Part shown: piece after piece, positions 54,964 through 63,885 of the stretch | Numbering within the stretch: position 1 is the first letter of the stretch | How the letters are laid out: each line of letters opens with the position of its first letter | NCBI GenBank assembly: GCA_001603075.1 | Contig: LVBB01000016.1 | Coordinates: forward strand, 100,926 to 164,925 | Direction of reading: 5' to 3' | Origin: Phycisphaerales bacterium Planc_01 | Lineage (GTDB): Bacteria; Planctomycetota; Phycisphaerae; Sedimentisphaerales; Anaerobacaceae | Length of the DNA stretch: 64,000 nucleotides | Notes under the pieces: generated by a model | The model's database searches: none | What the model was told of the DNA's origin: nothing | The model's input: only the letters and a program-made list of their open reading frames with translations | Position numbers and translations under genes: made by a program

Positions 54964-55962
54964 ATGAAGGACGAACGACGGACAAGACGTGAATTCATGC
55001 GCGACGCGGCAACCACCGCAGCGGGCATCGCGGTCGGTATGGGTATAGCGAAGGCGGCCCGAAGCGCTCCAGAGACGTCGAAGATCCTCAGCTACGATCC
55101 CGACATGGAGTACCGGCGGCTCGGCAAGACAAATATCATGGTCTCGGCCGTCGGCCTGGGAGGCCACGCACGCAGCAACGACAAGGAGCGGACCGAGATC
55201 ATCAGCCGCTGCCTGGACAAGGGCATCAACTACATCGACGCCTGCTGGGACAACGAGGTCAAGCGCGACGCCAGAGCCCTGAAGGGACGGCGCGACAAGG
55301 TCTATCTGGCGCTGTCGCACGGCGCCAAGGAGGTGCGCAACGAGGACTTCCGCACATCGAAGAAGCTGCTCGAATCGCTCGACGAGCTGCTGCGGGACTC
55401 GAATCAGGACTACACCGATCTGTGGCGGATCACCTGCCTGGAGCCGGGCGGTCGGCACTCGTTCAATACCGCCTGCGAGATCGTCGACGCGCTGGAGAAG
55501 GCCAAAAAGCAGGGCAAAGCCCGTTTCCTCGGCTTTTCTTCGCACGACCGCCGGTGGATCCAATTCATGATCGAGTACTTCCCGCAGATCGAGGTGGTCT
55601 GCTTTCCGTTCACCACAATGACCAAGAAAGCCCCGCAGGACAGTCTGTTCGACGCGCTGAAGCAGCGGGACGTCGGCGCCTTCGGGATCAAACCGTTCGC
55701 CGCCGCGTCGCTGTTCACCGGGGACGCCGAACAGGACAACCGTCGGGGGCGTCTGGCCCTGCGTTACATCCTCCATAGCCACACTGTGATTCCCATCCCA
55801 GGCGCGAACCGCATGGAAGAAGTGGACAACGTCATCAAGGCCGTCTCGGAGCGCCGCCAGTTGGACGTCCAGGAGAACGCGGAGTTGGAGAGCGTCGGCC
55901 GAGAGGCGTTCGCCAGACTGCCGCAACAGTATCAGTGGCTCAAGAACTGGCAATACGTCTGA
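54964..55962 (+). CDS. Tat-exported aldo/keto-reductase-family protein
   Basis: The 332-aa protein begins MKDERRTRREFMRDAATTAA, a twin-arginine signal, and then shows the AKR barrel (MEYRRLGKTNIMVSAVGLGG, KGINYIDACWDNE, GKARFLGFSSHDRR, RYILHSHTVIPIPGANRMEE). Where active AKRs have a catalytic Tyr after the conserved Asp, the sequence reads DACWDNE. The usual strand-end Lys is replaced in VYLALSHG. The normal NADPH-reductase chemistry is therefore doubtful. I use ATG 54964, 7 bp after AGGGA. Confidence 0.85.
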   Translation: MKDERRTRREFMRDAATTAAGIAVGMGIAKAARSAPETSKILSYDPDMEYRRLGKTNIMVSAVGLGGHARSNDKERTEIISRCLDKGINYIDACWDNEVKRDARALKGRRDKVYLALSHGAKEVRNEDFRTSKKLLESLDELLRDSNQDYTDLWRITCLEPGGRHSFNTACEIVDALEKAKKQGKARFLGFSSHDRRWIQFMIEYFPQIEVVCFPFTTMTKKAPQDSLFDALKQRDVGAFGIKPFAAASLFTGDAEQDNRRGRLALRYILHSHTVIPIPGANRMEEVDNVIKAVSERRQLDVQENAELESVGREAFARLPQQYQWLKNWQYV

Positions 55963-56005
55963 TCGATAGTCCCCGCCATTGCATCGAGGGAAACGGGAGA
56001 CACGG

Positions 56006-56593
56006 ATGCGTCAGATCATCACCGCAGGACGAAGCCAGCCGGGAATCCATCTTGTCGCCATCATGTTGGCCGCCATTGTCCTGACCGTCAATGGCTGCGA
56101 ACGCAACCCGAGCGTCTCAGGCGCCGGGACCCATGTCGCAGGGTCATCGCCTGTGGTCCAGCCATCGGCAACCTCCGACGGACCTTTGCTGCTGGACGAT
56201 GAGCCGCTTCTACTGCTGGACGACGAACCGACAGCAGCGGCAGCGGACAAACCAGCGGCCGACAACAGCCGGTGTTTCGTCTGTCACGCCAACTATTTGG
56301 ACGAGACCCTTGCGGTCACCCACGCCCACGCCAGGATCGGCTGCGTCACGTGCCACGGCGCCAGCGACGCGCATATCGCCGATGAATCCTGGGCCTCCGG
56401 CGGCAACGGCACGGCACCCGAAATCATGTACCCCACAGACCAGGTCAATCCTTCGTGCATGGCGTGCCATCCCAAAAGCACAATCGACACGGCCGCACAC
56501 AAACCCCTGTTCGCTGAGTCGCCGGCCTCCAAGACCTGCACCGACTGCCATGGCAACCACCGCCTGCCGCTGCGGCGGAGCAAGTGGAAGTAG
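56006..56593 (+). CDS. Tetraheme c-type cytochrome lipoprotein
   Basis: The 195-aa protein has a lipoprotein-like signal (MLAAIVLTVNGC), an Asp/Leu-rich linker (LLLDDEPLLLLDDEPT), and four CxxCH heme-attachment motifs: CFVCH, CVTCH, CMACH and CTDCH. Extra histidines between them could be distal ligands. It is probably an envelope electron carrier. Placement just before the peroxide-defence genes suggests, but does not prove, that it supplies electrons in that context. The start is ATG 56006 after GGGAGA. Confidence 0.85.
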   Translation: MRQIITAGRSQPGIHLVAIMLAAIVLTVNGCERNPSVSGAGTHVAGSSPVVQPSATSDGPLLLDDEPLLLLDDEPTAAAADKPAADNSRCFVCHANYLDETLAVTHAHARIGCVTCHGASDAHIADESWASGGNGTAPEIMYPTDQVNPSCMACHPKSTIDTAAHKPLFAESPASKTCTDCHGNHRLPLRRSKWK

Positions 56594-56756
56594 ACCACCG
56601 AATCGGCGATAAGCCGAAATCCGATGGGTCAATCACCTCGTAGACTATGCCTCCTTGATATCTTCGCAGAACCTCTGCTTCAGTTGGAGCGTAAGACGTT
56701 CGTTGGCAACTACTTGCGCGGATGGAAAAACCGTCGAAAGAAAGCAGAAAAAAGGC

Positions 56757-56790
56757 TGGACAAAGAGGAATAGCTACTATATAGTAGCTA
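56757..56790 (+). promoter_or_regulatory. Promoter and 20-bp palindromic operator of the Fur/PerR gene
   Basis: TAGCTACTATATAGTAGCTA at 56771-56790 is a perfect 20-bp palindrome. Its centre contains the -10 box TATAGT of a promoter whose -35 TGGACA lies 17 bp upstream. Binding here would block transcription. Fur-family regulators commonly repress their own gene and bind AT-rich palindromes, so this is the likely autoregulatory site. Confidence 0.68.
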
Positions 56791-56867
56791 CTACTAATAT
56801 CGTGCTCAAAGGTCATCTGGCACGTGATGGAGAGGCAAAACGAGGCAAGCATTCGCAGGGATCTGCT

Positions 56868-57335
56868 GTGAACGGAAAGGCAAAAGGCGATCACGAAGGG
56901 CAAACGGCACAGAGGCTGGATGCGTTTTTGGCCAAGTGTCGTGAAGCGAGCCTGAAAGTCACACCCCAGCGGGTGGCGGTTTACCAGGCCTTGGTGGAGA
57001 CGGACGAGCACCCTTCGGCCGAGATGGTCTTCCGTCGTGTGCGGAGAACCTACCCCAATATCTCGCTCGATACGGTCAACCGGACGCTTCTGACGCTCAG
57101 CGAGATCGGCGTCGCCTTCATCGTCGAAGGATCGGGGGACGCCAAGCGATTCGACGCGAATCTGGGCGATCATCAGCATTTCAGGTGCATGAAGTGCCGG
57201 AGAATTATGGATTTCCACCATGAACCGTTCGATCGAATCGCCGTACCGAAGAGTCTGACGGGCGGGTTCACCGTACTGAGAACGACTGTGTTCGTCGAAG
57301 GCGTATGCGACCGATGTCGCGCCAACGAATCGTAA
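56868..57335 (+). CDS. Fur-family transcriptional regulator (PerR-like)
   Basis: The 155-aa protein has the Fur winged helix (CREASLKVTPQRVAVYQALV, PNISLDTVNRTLLTLSEIG) and the dimerisation domain with the regulatory metal segment HQHFRCMKCRRIMDFHHEPF and a C-terminal CDRC; the two CxxC pairs form the structural zinc site. Context next to rubrerythrin, thiol peroxidase and ferritin favours a peroxide sensor (PerR) over an iron sensor. The start is GTG 56868 after AGGGA; the tracked ORF runs through the operator and is too long. Confidence 0.88.
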   Translation: MNGKAKGDHEGQTAQRLDAFLAKCREASLKVTPQRVAVYQALVETDEHPSAEMVFRRVRRTYPNISLDTVNRTLLTLSEIGVAFIVEGSGDAKRFDANLGDHQHFRCMKCRRIMDFHHEPFDRIAVPKSLTGGFTVLRTTVFVEGVCDRCRANES

Positions 57336-57394
57336 CGATGGGCATTCATCGTAAGTAGCGTTAGATCAACACTATATGTCAATGGAGGCACCGA

Positions 57395-57967
57395 ATGAGT
57401 CTGAAAGGCACCGAGACGGAAAAGAACCTGCTGACAGCCTTTGCGGGTGAATCGCAGGCGCGCAATCGCTACAGCTACTATGCCAGCAAGGCCAAGAAGG
57501 ACGGCTACGAGCAGATCGCGGCCATCTTCGAGGAGACGGCCAACCAGGAGAAAGAGCACGCCAAGCGCCTTTTCAAGTTCCTCGAAGGTGGCGAGGTTGA
57601 GATCCAGGCCGCATTTCCGGCCGGTGTCATCGGAACGACGCTGGAGAACCTCAAGGAAGCAGCGGCCGGCGAGCACTACGAGACCACGGAGATGTACCCC
57701 GGCTTCGCCAAGATCGCTGAGAAAGAAGGCTTTGCGGAGATCGCCGCCGTCTTCCAGAAGATCGCCGTGGCCGAGAAACGGCATGAGGATCGGTATGTCA
57801 AATTGGCCAAGAACATCGCCGACGGCGCCGTCTTCAAGCGCCCGACCCCCGTACGCTGGGTGTGTCGAAACTGCGGCTACGTTCACGAGGGCACCGATGC
57901 GCTGAAGATGTGTCCGGCTTGTGCCCATCCTCAGGCCCATTTCGAGATCGAGGCAGCCAACTATTGA
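57395..57967 (+). CDS. rbr: Rubrerythrin
   Basis: Rubrerythrin reduces hydrogen peroxide with electrons from rubredoxin. The 190-aa protein has the ferritin-like diiron four-helix bundle (residues 1-140, with [37 protein letters not shown] and [15 protein letters not shown]) and a C-terminal rubredoxin-like FeS4 domain ([12 protein letters not shown].. [11 protein letters not shown]). It is the first gene after the Fur/PerR-like regulator. Confidence 0.95.
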   Translation: MSLKGTETEKNLLTAFAGESQARNRYSYYASKAKKDGYEQIAAIFEETANQEKEHAKRLFKFLEGGEVEIQAAFPAGVIGTTLENLKEAAAGEHYETTEMYPGFAKIAEKEGFAEIAAVFQKIAVAEKRHEDRYVKLAKNIADGAVFKRPTPVRWVCRNCGYVHEGTDALKMCPACAHPQAHFEIEAANY

Positions 57968-58127
57968 CCGACCGGGGCCTGCGCTGAAACGAAGCGTGAG
58001 GCGAACGCCGGGTACACCGATGCAGATGTACAGAAGAGTGACCAAGACCCGCGCGTGCCTGCTGATCTGGGCAACCGCGATTGCAGTAACAGGATGCGAT
58101 AGTCCCCATGAGGGGAAGGAGAAACCC

Positions 58128-58643
58128 ATGCAAGAGCGAACAGGTTTGGTGACCTTGAAAGGCAACCCGGTCACCCTTGTGGGGCCGGAGGTCAAGGTCG
58201 GCCAGCCGGCACCGGACATCGAATTGACGGCCAACGACCTCTCGACGGTCAAGCTGTCGAGCTTCAAAGGCAAGGTCTGCATCATCACGTCCGTGCCCTC
58301 GCTGGACACGCCGGTCTGTGACACGGAAACCCGCCGATTCAACGAGGCGGCTTCCAGGATGGGTGACGATGTCGTCCTCCTGGCGGTCAGCATGGACCTG
58401 CCGTTCGCACAGGCCCGCTGGTGCGGAGCGGCCGGAGTCAAGAACGTCCGGACATTATCGGACCATCGCGATGCGGCGTTCGGCACCTCATACGGCGTGC
58501 TCATCAAGGGCCTGCGACTTCTGGCGCGAGCGGTGTTCGTGGTGGACAGGCAGGGCGTGGTCCGGTATACGGAACTGGTCAAGGAAGTAGCCAGTGAACC
58601 GGACTACGAGGCGGCACTGGCGGCCGCAGGGAAGCTGCTGTGA
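58128..58643 (+). CDS. tpx: Thiol peroxidase (Tpx-type peroxiredoxin)
   Basis: The 171-aa protein reduces peroxides through a peroxidatic Cys64 in SLDTPVCDTETRRFNEA and a resolving Cys99 in AQARWCGAAGVKN, the atypical 2-Cys Tpx arrangement. GGGGAAGGAG sits 6 bp before ATG 58128, the best ribosome-binding site. However, the same frame extends upstream to ATG 58020 or 58026 and encodes MYRRVTKTRACLLIWATAIA followed by VTGC, a lipoprotein signal with a lipobox. A membrane-anchored longer form is therefore possible. It belongs to the peroxide-defence cluster. Confidence 0.9.
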   Translation: MQERTGLVTLKGNPVTLVGPEVKVGQPAPDIELTANDLSTVKLSSFKGKVCIITSVPSLDTPVCDTETRRFNEAASRMGDDVVLLAVSMDLPFAQARWCGAAGVKNVRTLSDHRDAAFGTSYGVLIKGLRLLARAVFVVDRQGVVRYTELVKEVASEPDYEAALAAAGKLL

Positions 58644-58698
58644 CGCAGCACGGACAAGGCCACGCAGAAGAACCGGTCATCCTGAGAGGACCGCAAGC

Positions 58699-59880
58699 AT
58701 GAGGCAAATCAGACCCAATGTGTATTCGGTCGGAGCCATCGACTGGGACCGCAGGCTCTTCGACGAGTTGATCCCTTTGCCGGAGGGAACGACATACAAC
58801 GCCTACGTCGTCAAAGGCAGCGAGAAGGTCGCCCTGCTCGATGCAGTCGATCCGACCAAGAGCGATACGTTGATCGGCAACCTGGTCTCGATAGGCATCG
58901 ACAGAATCGACTACATCATCGCGCACCACGCCGAACAGGACCACTCCGGAGCGATCCCCGATATCCTGATGCTGTATCCCGGCGCAAAGGTCGTCACCAA
59001 CGCCAAGTGCCGCTCGATGCTCATCGACCTTCTGCACATCGAAGAGGACCGCTTCCTCGTCGTCGAGGAGAACGCCACCCTGCCTCTGGGCGGCAAGACC
59101 CTTCGATTCCTTTACACGCCCTGGGTCCACTGGCCTGAGACGATGTGCAGCTACCTGGAGGAGGACAAGGTCCTGTTCTCGTGCGACTTCTTCGGCGCGC
59201 ATCTGGCCGAGAGCCATCTGTTCGTGGCCAACGAGCCGCTCGTGCTGGAGGCGGCCAAGCGGTATTACGCCGAGATCATGATGCCCTTCCGTCCGGTGAT
59301 CCGCAAAAACATCGAGAAGGTCGACGCGCTCGACATCGAGATCATCGCCCCCAGCCACGGGCCCGTCTACGACAACCCCCGCCTGATCGTGGACGCCTAC
59401 AAGGACTGGGTCGGCGACGACGTCAAGAACGAGGTGGTCCTCGCCTACGTCTCGATGCACGAGAGCACGCAGAAGATGGCCGAGCACTTGACCGACGCGC
59501 TGGTCGAGCGCGGCATCGTCGTCCGTCCGTTCAATCTGACGCGGACCGACCTGGGCAGACTGGCCATCGCACTGGTCGATGCCGCCACGGTCGTTCTCGG
59601 CAGCCCCACCGTCCTGACAGGCGCCCACCCGAAGGCGGCCTACGCCGCCCTCGTGGCCAACGCGCTGCGGCCCAAGACGCGGTTCGCCTCGATCATCGGG
59701 TCGTTCGGCTGGGCTGGAAAGATGACCGAACAGCTCGCAGGCCTGATCTCGAATCTCAAGGTCGAGCTGATTCCTCCGGTGGTCGCCAAGGGGCATCCGA
59801 GCGACGAGGATTTCCTTGCATTGGACAAGCTGGCCGACGAGATTCTGAGTCGGCACAAGACGATCGGCATCGTCAAGTAA
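58699..59880 (+). CDS. Flavodiiron protein (A-type flavoprotein, FprA family)
   Basis: The 393-aa enzyme reduces oxygen to water, or NO to N2O, in anaerobes. The metallo-beta-lactamase-like diiron domain carries the ligand motif His77-x-Glu79-x-Asp81 in AHHAEQDHSG, plus WPETMCSY, LFSCDFFGAH and APSHGPVY. The C-terminal flavodoxin domain begins VVLAYVSMHESTQKMAEHL and includes GSPTVLTGAHP and IIGSFGWAGKM. I use ATG 58699; the tracked start overlaps tpx. The rubredoxin encoded 2 kb downstream is the usual electron donor. Confidence 0.94.
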   Translation: MRQIRPNVYSVGAIDWDRRLFDELIPLPEGTTYNAYVVKGSEKVALLDAVDPTKSDTLIGNLVSIGIDRIDYIIAHHAEQDHSGAIPDILMLYPGAKVVTNAKCRSMLIDLLHIEEDRFLVVEENATLPLGGKTLRFLYTPWVHWPETMCSYLEEDKVLFSCDFFGAHLAESHLFVANEPLVLEAAKRYYAEIMMPFRPVIRKNIEKVDALDIEIIAPSHGPVYDNPRLIVDAYKDWVGDDVKNEVVLAYVSMHESTQKMAEHLTDALVERGIVVRPFNLTRTDLGRLAIALVDAATVVLGSPTVLTGAHPKAAYAALVANALRPKTRFASIIGSFGWAGKMTEQLAGLISNLKVELIPPVVAKGHPSDEDFLALDKLADEILSRHKTIGIVK

Positions 59881-59932
59881 CGCTGCTTCGGGTCGTATCA
59901 GAGAAGAAGTCAACACACACCTATCGGAAGGC

Positions 59933-60448
59933 ATGACAACCATGATGAGCAAGAAGATGGAAAAAGCACTCAACGAGCAGATCAATGCGGAGGCTTATTC
60001 GGCCTATTTGTATCTGGCGATGGCCGCCTACTTTGAGGCGGAGAACCTTCCCGGTCTGGCGAGCTGGATGAGAATCCAGACCCAGGAGGAGACCGCCCAC
60101 GCTCTGAAGTTCTTCGATTTCGTGAACGAACGTCGCGGCCGGGTCGTCCTGAAGGCCATCGATCAGCCCCAGAAGGAGTGGAAGTCGCCGCTGGCGGCCT
60201 TCGAAGCGGCCTTCGAGCACGAACAGTTGGTCACCGGGCGAATCAACGACCTGGTCAACCTGGCTGTCGAGGAGAAAGACCATGCCACCGGCGCCTTCCT
60301 TCAGTGGTTCGTCAACGAGCAGGTCGAGGAGGAGACGTCAGTTGACAGGATCGTCCAGATGCTTAAGATGGCCGAGAAGGCCCCCGGCGCGATGTTCATG
60401 ATCGACCGCGAACTGGGCCAGCGAACGTTCACACCACCGGCACAGTAA
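59933..60448 (+). CDS. ftn: Non-heme ferritin
   Basis: The 171-aa protein oxidises and stores iron. The four-helix ferritin signature is MEKALNEQINAEAYSAYLYLAMAA with ferroxidase Glu, then MRIQTQEETAHALKFFDFV and FLQWFVNEQVEEETSVDRIV. The length matches bacterial Ftn. Starts at ATG 59933, 59942 or 59945 are possible. Keeping free iron low limits Fenton chemistry, which fits the neighbouring peroxide-removing enzymes. Confidence 0.93.
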   Translation: MTTMMSKKMEKALNEQINAEAYSAYLYLAMAAYFEAENLPGLASWMRIQTQEETAHALKFFDFVNERRGRVVLKAIDQPQKEWKSPLAAFEAAFEHEQLVTGRINDLVNLAVEEKDHATGAFLQWFVNEQVEEETSVDRIVQMLKMAEKAPGAMFMIDRELGQRTFTPPAQ

Positions 60449-60460
60449 GGAGAGCACCGC

Positions 60461-60961
60461 ATGAGCGTGACATTCAACGCGAATGAAGTTTTCGAGATGG
60501 CCGAACAGATCGAGCGGAACGGCGCCAAGTTCTATCGCGAGGCGGCCACCAACACGGCCGCCCGGGACATGAAGGACATGTTCCTGAACATGGCCGCGAT
60601 GGAAGATGGACACCTCAAGACCTTCGAGGCCATGAGGAAGGAGTTGGCGGCGCAGGAGAAAGACCCGACGGTATTCGATCCCTACAACGAGGCCACGCTG
60701 TACCTCCAGACGATGGCCGACAGCAAGGGCAGCGAGGGGCTCAAGAGCCCCACGGAGAAACTGACGGGCAACGAAACGGTCCAAGAGCTGCTTGAGATCG
60801 CCATCGGTGCCGAGAAGAATTCGGTGCTGTTCTACGTCGGACTGAAGGACCTGGTCAGCGCCCAGGCCGGCCGGGACAAAGTCGAGGCCATCATCCGGGA
60901 AGAGGTCCGGCACGTGGCCGACCTGAGAAAGCAACTGATCGCGTTGAATGAAAGGAAATAG
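60461..60961 (+). CDS. Ferritin-like diiron protein (rubrerythrin-type domain)
   Basis: The 166-aa protein has a rubrerythrin/ferritin-like bundle: [59 protein letters not shown] and [16 protein letters not shown] contain the ExxH-type iron ligands. It lacks the FeS4 domain of true rubrerythrin, which is instead encoded as a separate rubredoxin 2 bp downstream. It is probably a peroxidase or iron-handling protein working with that rubredoxin. Confidence 0.85.
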   Translation: MSVTFNANEVFEMAEQIERNGAKFYREAATNTAARDMKDMFLNMAAMEDGHLKTFEAMRKELAAQEKDPTVFDPYNEATLYLQTMADSKGSEGLKSPTEKLTGNETVQELLEIAIGAEKNSVLFYVGLKDLVSAQAGRDKVEAIIREEVRHVADLRKQLIALNERK

Positions 60962-60963
60962 CG

Positions 60964-61119
60964 ATGAAGTACGAGTGCATCCTCTGCGGCTACATCTACG
61001 ATCCGGCCGTTGGCGATCCGGACAATGGCGTCAAGCCGGGGACGGCGTTCGCCGATCTGCCGGATGACTGGGTCTGCCCGGAATGCGGGGCCGGCAAGGA
61101 CCAGTTCGAGCCGGTCTGA
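60964..61119 (+). CDS. Rubredoxin
   Basis: This 51-aa protein is missing from the ORF track. It has the FeS4 site [19 protein letters not shown].. and [15 protein letters not shown]. Rubredoxin passes single electrons to rubrerythrin and flavodiiron proteins, all encoded just upstream. AAAGGAA lies 6 bp before the ATG, and the start is 2 bp after the previous stop, so it is cotranslated. Confidence 0.96.
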   Translation: MKYECILCGYIYDPAVGDPDNGVKPGTAFADLPDDWVCPECGAGKDQFEPV

Positions 61120-61254
61120 GACGCCGCTCGAACGCCGCACAGGCAAGATACGATGGATTGCCGAGCCTCTGGGACCCGGAGGCTCGGATCCACCAATCGC
61201 ATCGATGTCATGGGCAACCATCGGGCCGCGTCGGGCCCGCAGGAGATCACGAGA

Positions 61255-62802
61255 ATGACTGTCCAGGACATTCACCCTTCCGTTGCCGCGATGGAGATGG
61301 TTTGCGCCGAGACGGCCGCCCCGCCGACGGCGATGGTCGTGTTCGGCGCCTCGGGCGATCTGGTCACCCGCAAGCTCCTGCCCAGCCTCGCCCAGATCCG
61401 GGAACGGGGGCTGCTGAGCGAGCACTTCTGTCTGCTCGGCTGCGGGCGAACGGAGTATTCCGACGAGCAGTTCCGGCGCACCGCCCGTGACGCTCTCGGT
61501 GAATACACCAAGGGTCTCTCTCACGGCACCGCCGCATCGTTCGTCGAGAAGCTGCATTATGTCAGCGGCGACTACAATGATCCCGCCCTGTATCAGCGAG
61601 TCAAGGACCGCCTCGCCGAACTGAAGAATCGGCACGACATTCACGGCTGCGACGTCTTCTATCTGGCGGTGCCGCCGGTCCTCTACGGCAGCATCGCGGA
61701 ACACCTCGGGGCGGCTGGCCTGTCGTGCAGGGACCGGCCCAACTGTCACCAGCAGGCCCGACTGGTCGTGGAAAAACCGTTCGGAAGGGATCTCGCCAGC
61801 GCCACCGAGTTGAACCAGGTCCTGGACAAGTGGTTCAAGGAAGAGCAGATATATCGAATCGACCACTATCTGGGCAAGGAAACCGTCCAGAACCTCATGA
61901 TCTTCCGTTTCGCCAACGCGATCTTCGAGCCCGTCTGGAACCGCAGCCACATCGACCACATCCAAATCACGATCGCCGAAACCCTGGGCGTCGAGCACCG
62001 CGCCAGCTATTACGATCAATCCGGCGCGCTGCGCGACATGTTCCAGAACCACATGCTCCAGATGATGGCGCTGGTGGCGATGGAGCCACCCAGTTTGTTT
62101 GATGCCGACTGCATCCGCAACGAGAAGGCCAAGCTCCTTCGGTCGATCCGCCCATTTCAGTTGGACGCATGGAACAGCCCATTCGTGCGGGGCCGGTACG
62201 GGCCGGGCGCGATAAATGGGCAGGAAGTGGCGCCCTATCGCGACGAGCCGGGCGTGGCCACAGACTCGACCACGGAGACCTTCGTCGCGGCCCGACTCTT
62301 CGTGGACAACTGGCGGTGGAAGGACGTCCCGTTCTATCTGCGGACCGGCAAGCGGCTGGCCCGCAAGACCACGGAGATCGCCATCACGTTCAAACAGGTG
62401 CCGCACTCCTTGTTCGGGTCGGTCGGCCTCGACGAGCTGCCCCCCAATATTCTCGTGTTCAGCATCCAGCCGGAAGAGGGGATGTCGCTTCATTTCCAGG
62501 CCAAGCGGCCCGGCTCGAAGATCTGCATGGGAACGCTCAACATGAGCTTCGCCTACAAAGACGTCTTCCGTGCGGAGATGCCCGAGGCCTACGAGCGGCT
62601 TCTGCTCGATTGCATGACGGGCGACCAGACACTCTTCACGCGATTCGATTCCGTGGACCTCGCCTGGCGGCTGCTGATGCCCGTCCTCGACGCCTGGCGC
62701 GACGGCAAGCCCCCCCTGTCCGAATACCCTGCCGGCAGCGAGAGCTTCCCTCAGGCCGACGCCCTGCCCGCCGCCGACGGCCGCCGCTGGCGCCGCCTCT
62801 GA
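61255..62802 (+). CDS. zwf: Glucose-6-phosphate 1-dehydrogenase
   Basis: Zwf oxidises glucose-6-phosphate to 6-phosphogluconolactone and makes NADPH, the entry to the oxidative pentose-phosphate pathway. The 515-aa protein has the NADP loop MVVFGASGDLVTRKLLPSL, the substrate-binding catalytic site YRIDHYLGKETVQNL, and VEKPFGRD. The C-terminal domain has FYLRTGKRLARKTTEIAITF. ATG 61255 (AGGAGATC upstream) is chosen over the tracked start. Lying after the peroxide-defence genes, it could supply reducing power. Confidence 0.95.
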   Translation: MTVQDIHPSVAAMEMVCAETAAPPTAMVVFGASGDLVTRKLLPSLAQIRERGLLSEHFCLLGCGRTEYSDEQFRRTARDALGEYTKGLSHGTAASFVEKLHYVSGDYNDPALYQRVKDRLAELKNRHDIHGCDVFYLAVPPVLYGSIAEHLGAAGLSCRDRPNCHQQARLVVEKPFGRDLASATELNQVLDKWFKEEQIYRIDHYLGKETVQNLMIFRFANAIFEPVWNRSHIDHIQITIAETLGVEHRASYYDQSGALRDMFQNHMLQMMALVAMEPPSLFDADCIRNEKAKLLRSIRPFQLDAWNSPFVRGRYGPGAINGQEVAPYRDEPGVATDSTTETFVAARLFVDNWRWKDVPFYLRTGKRLARKTTEIAITFKQVPHSLFGSVGLDELPPNILVFSIQPEEGMSLHFQAKRPGSKICMGTLNMSFAYKDVFRAEMPEAYERLLLDCMTGDQTLFTRFDSVDLAWRLLMPVLDAWRDGKPPLSEYPAGSESFPQADALPAADGRRWRRL

Positions 62803-62835
62803 GCTGGGCCATCGTGACACCGCACATCGTGATTC

Positions 62836-63861
62836 CTACCGGGCGGCGTCGAGGAGGGCCTGGATGTTCTCGGTGGGGACGTCGGGGGGCATTCCGCCGC
62901 CGCAGGAGAGGATGATTCGCCGCCTGTCCATTAACGGGTCGAGAGCTGTCTTGACGCTGGCCTCCACATCGTCGGGCGTGCCCTGGGCCAGGACATCGCG
63001 GGGCGGGATGTTGCCCAGCAAGGTCACGCTGTCGCCGGCCCGCTGACGCATCTCGCCCAACGAATGCTCGAACGCGAAGTTGAATAGGTTCACGCCGATC
63101 TCGGCCAGGTACGGTGCACAGACCAGACCCTGCGCATCGTTGTGGAAGAACCGCACGGGCACATCGAGACAGCCGAAGACTTGCTTGAGATAGGGCAACG
63201 CCGATTCCTTGAAATCCGCATCGCCGAGGAAGCCGACGATGTCGTCGAGGATGAAGACGCCTTCGATGGACGGGAAGCACTCCTTCTGGAGTTTCAGCCA
63301 GTCGATCGAGAAATCTGTAATCAGCGTCAGCAGCTTCTGGATCGGTTCGGGGTCCGTGCGCATCGCCATGAGGAACTCGGTGGTCCCCATCAGGAAGGTC
63401 GCGATATTCAGCGGCCCGCGCGCGACCGCGAATCGGATTCGATGGCCCGCCTCCTCGATCTGCGGCTGCAGGAGCTTGAGCCGTCGAAGGACGAAGGGCA
63501 GCAGGCCATCAGTCCTGGGGTTTGGTTTCTCGATGTTCGTGATATCGTCGATGGAGTGGATGATCTTGTCTGCATAGGGCAGCGCGTTCTCTTCCCAGCG
63601 ACACTTCGTCCCGAACGCCGACGGCTCGGTGCACATGCCGTATTCCGACCAGAAACCGGGGAGGAACATAACGTCAGAGAAGGTCCGGATGGCCTTGAGA
63701 TTGGCGTCGAGCCACACCCGATCGCTGCTGTAATAGTCCAGGACGGTCTGTCCCGCCCAGCCGGGCAGCCACGGACTGTCGATAATGAAGCCGACCGGAA
63801 GCGGATCGACCACGTCACCGGCCAGGACCGCCAACAGTTTCTCCCACTGCTCGTTCGTCAT
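62836..63861 (-). CDS. Uroporphyrinogen-decarboxylase-family (URO-D) protein
   Basis: The 341-aa TIM-barrel protein shows URO-D family features: FAVARGPLNIATFLMGTTEF, EGVFILDDIVGFLGDADF, VRFFHNDAQGLVCAPYLA and SCGGGMPPDVPTENIQALLD. True HemE has an N-terminal arginine-rich coproporphyrinogen loop that is not evident here. It is more likely one of the many paralogues involved in corrinoid-dependent methyl transfer or in unknown roles, abundant in anaerobic Planctomycetota. A Gfo/Idh/MocA gene lies directly upstream on the same strand. Confidence 0.85.
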   Translation of the reverse strand: MTNEQWEKLLAVLAGDVVDPLPVGFIIDSPWLPGWAGQTVLDYYSSDRVWLDANLKAIRTFSDVMFLPGFWSEYGMCTEPSAFGTKCRWEENALPYADKIIHSIDDITNIEKPNPRTDGLLPFVLRRLKLLQPQIEEAGHRIRFAVARGPLNIATFLMGTTEFLMAMRTDPEPIQKLLTLITDFSIDWLKLQKECFPSIEGVFILDDIVGFLGDADFKESALPYLKQVFGCLDVPVRFFHNDAQGLVCAPYLAEIGVNLFNFAFEHSLGEMRQRAGDSVTLLGNIPPRDVLAQGTPDDVEASVKTALDPLMDRRRIILSCGGGMPPDVPTENIQALLDAAR

Positions 63862-63885
63862 TGTCTCAGATGTCCCAAAGAAACC

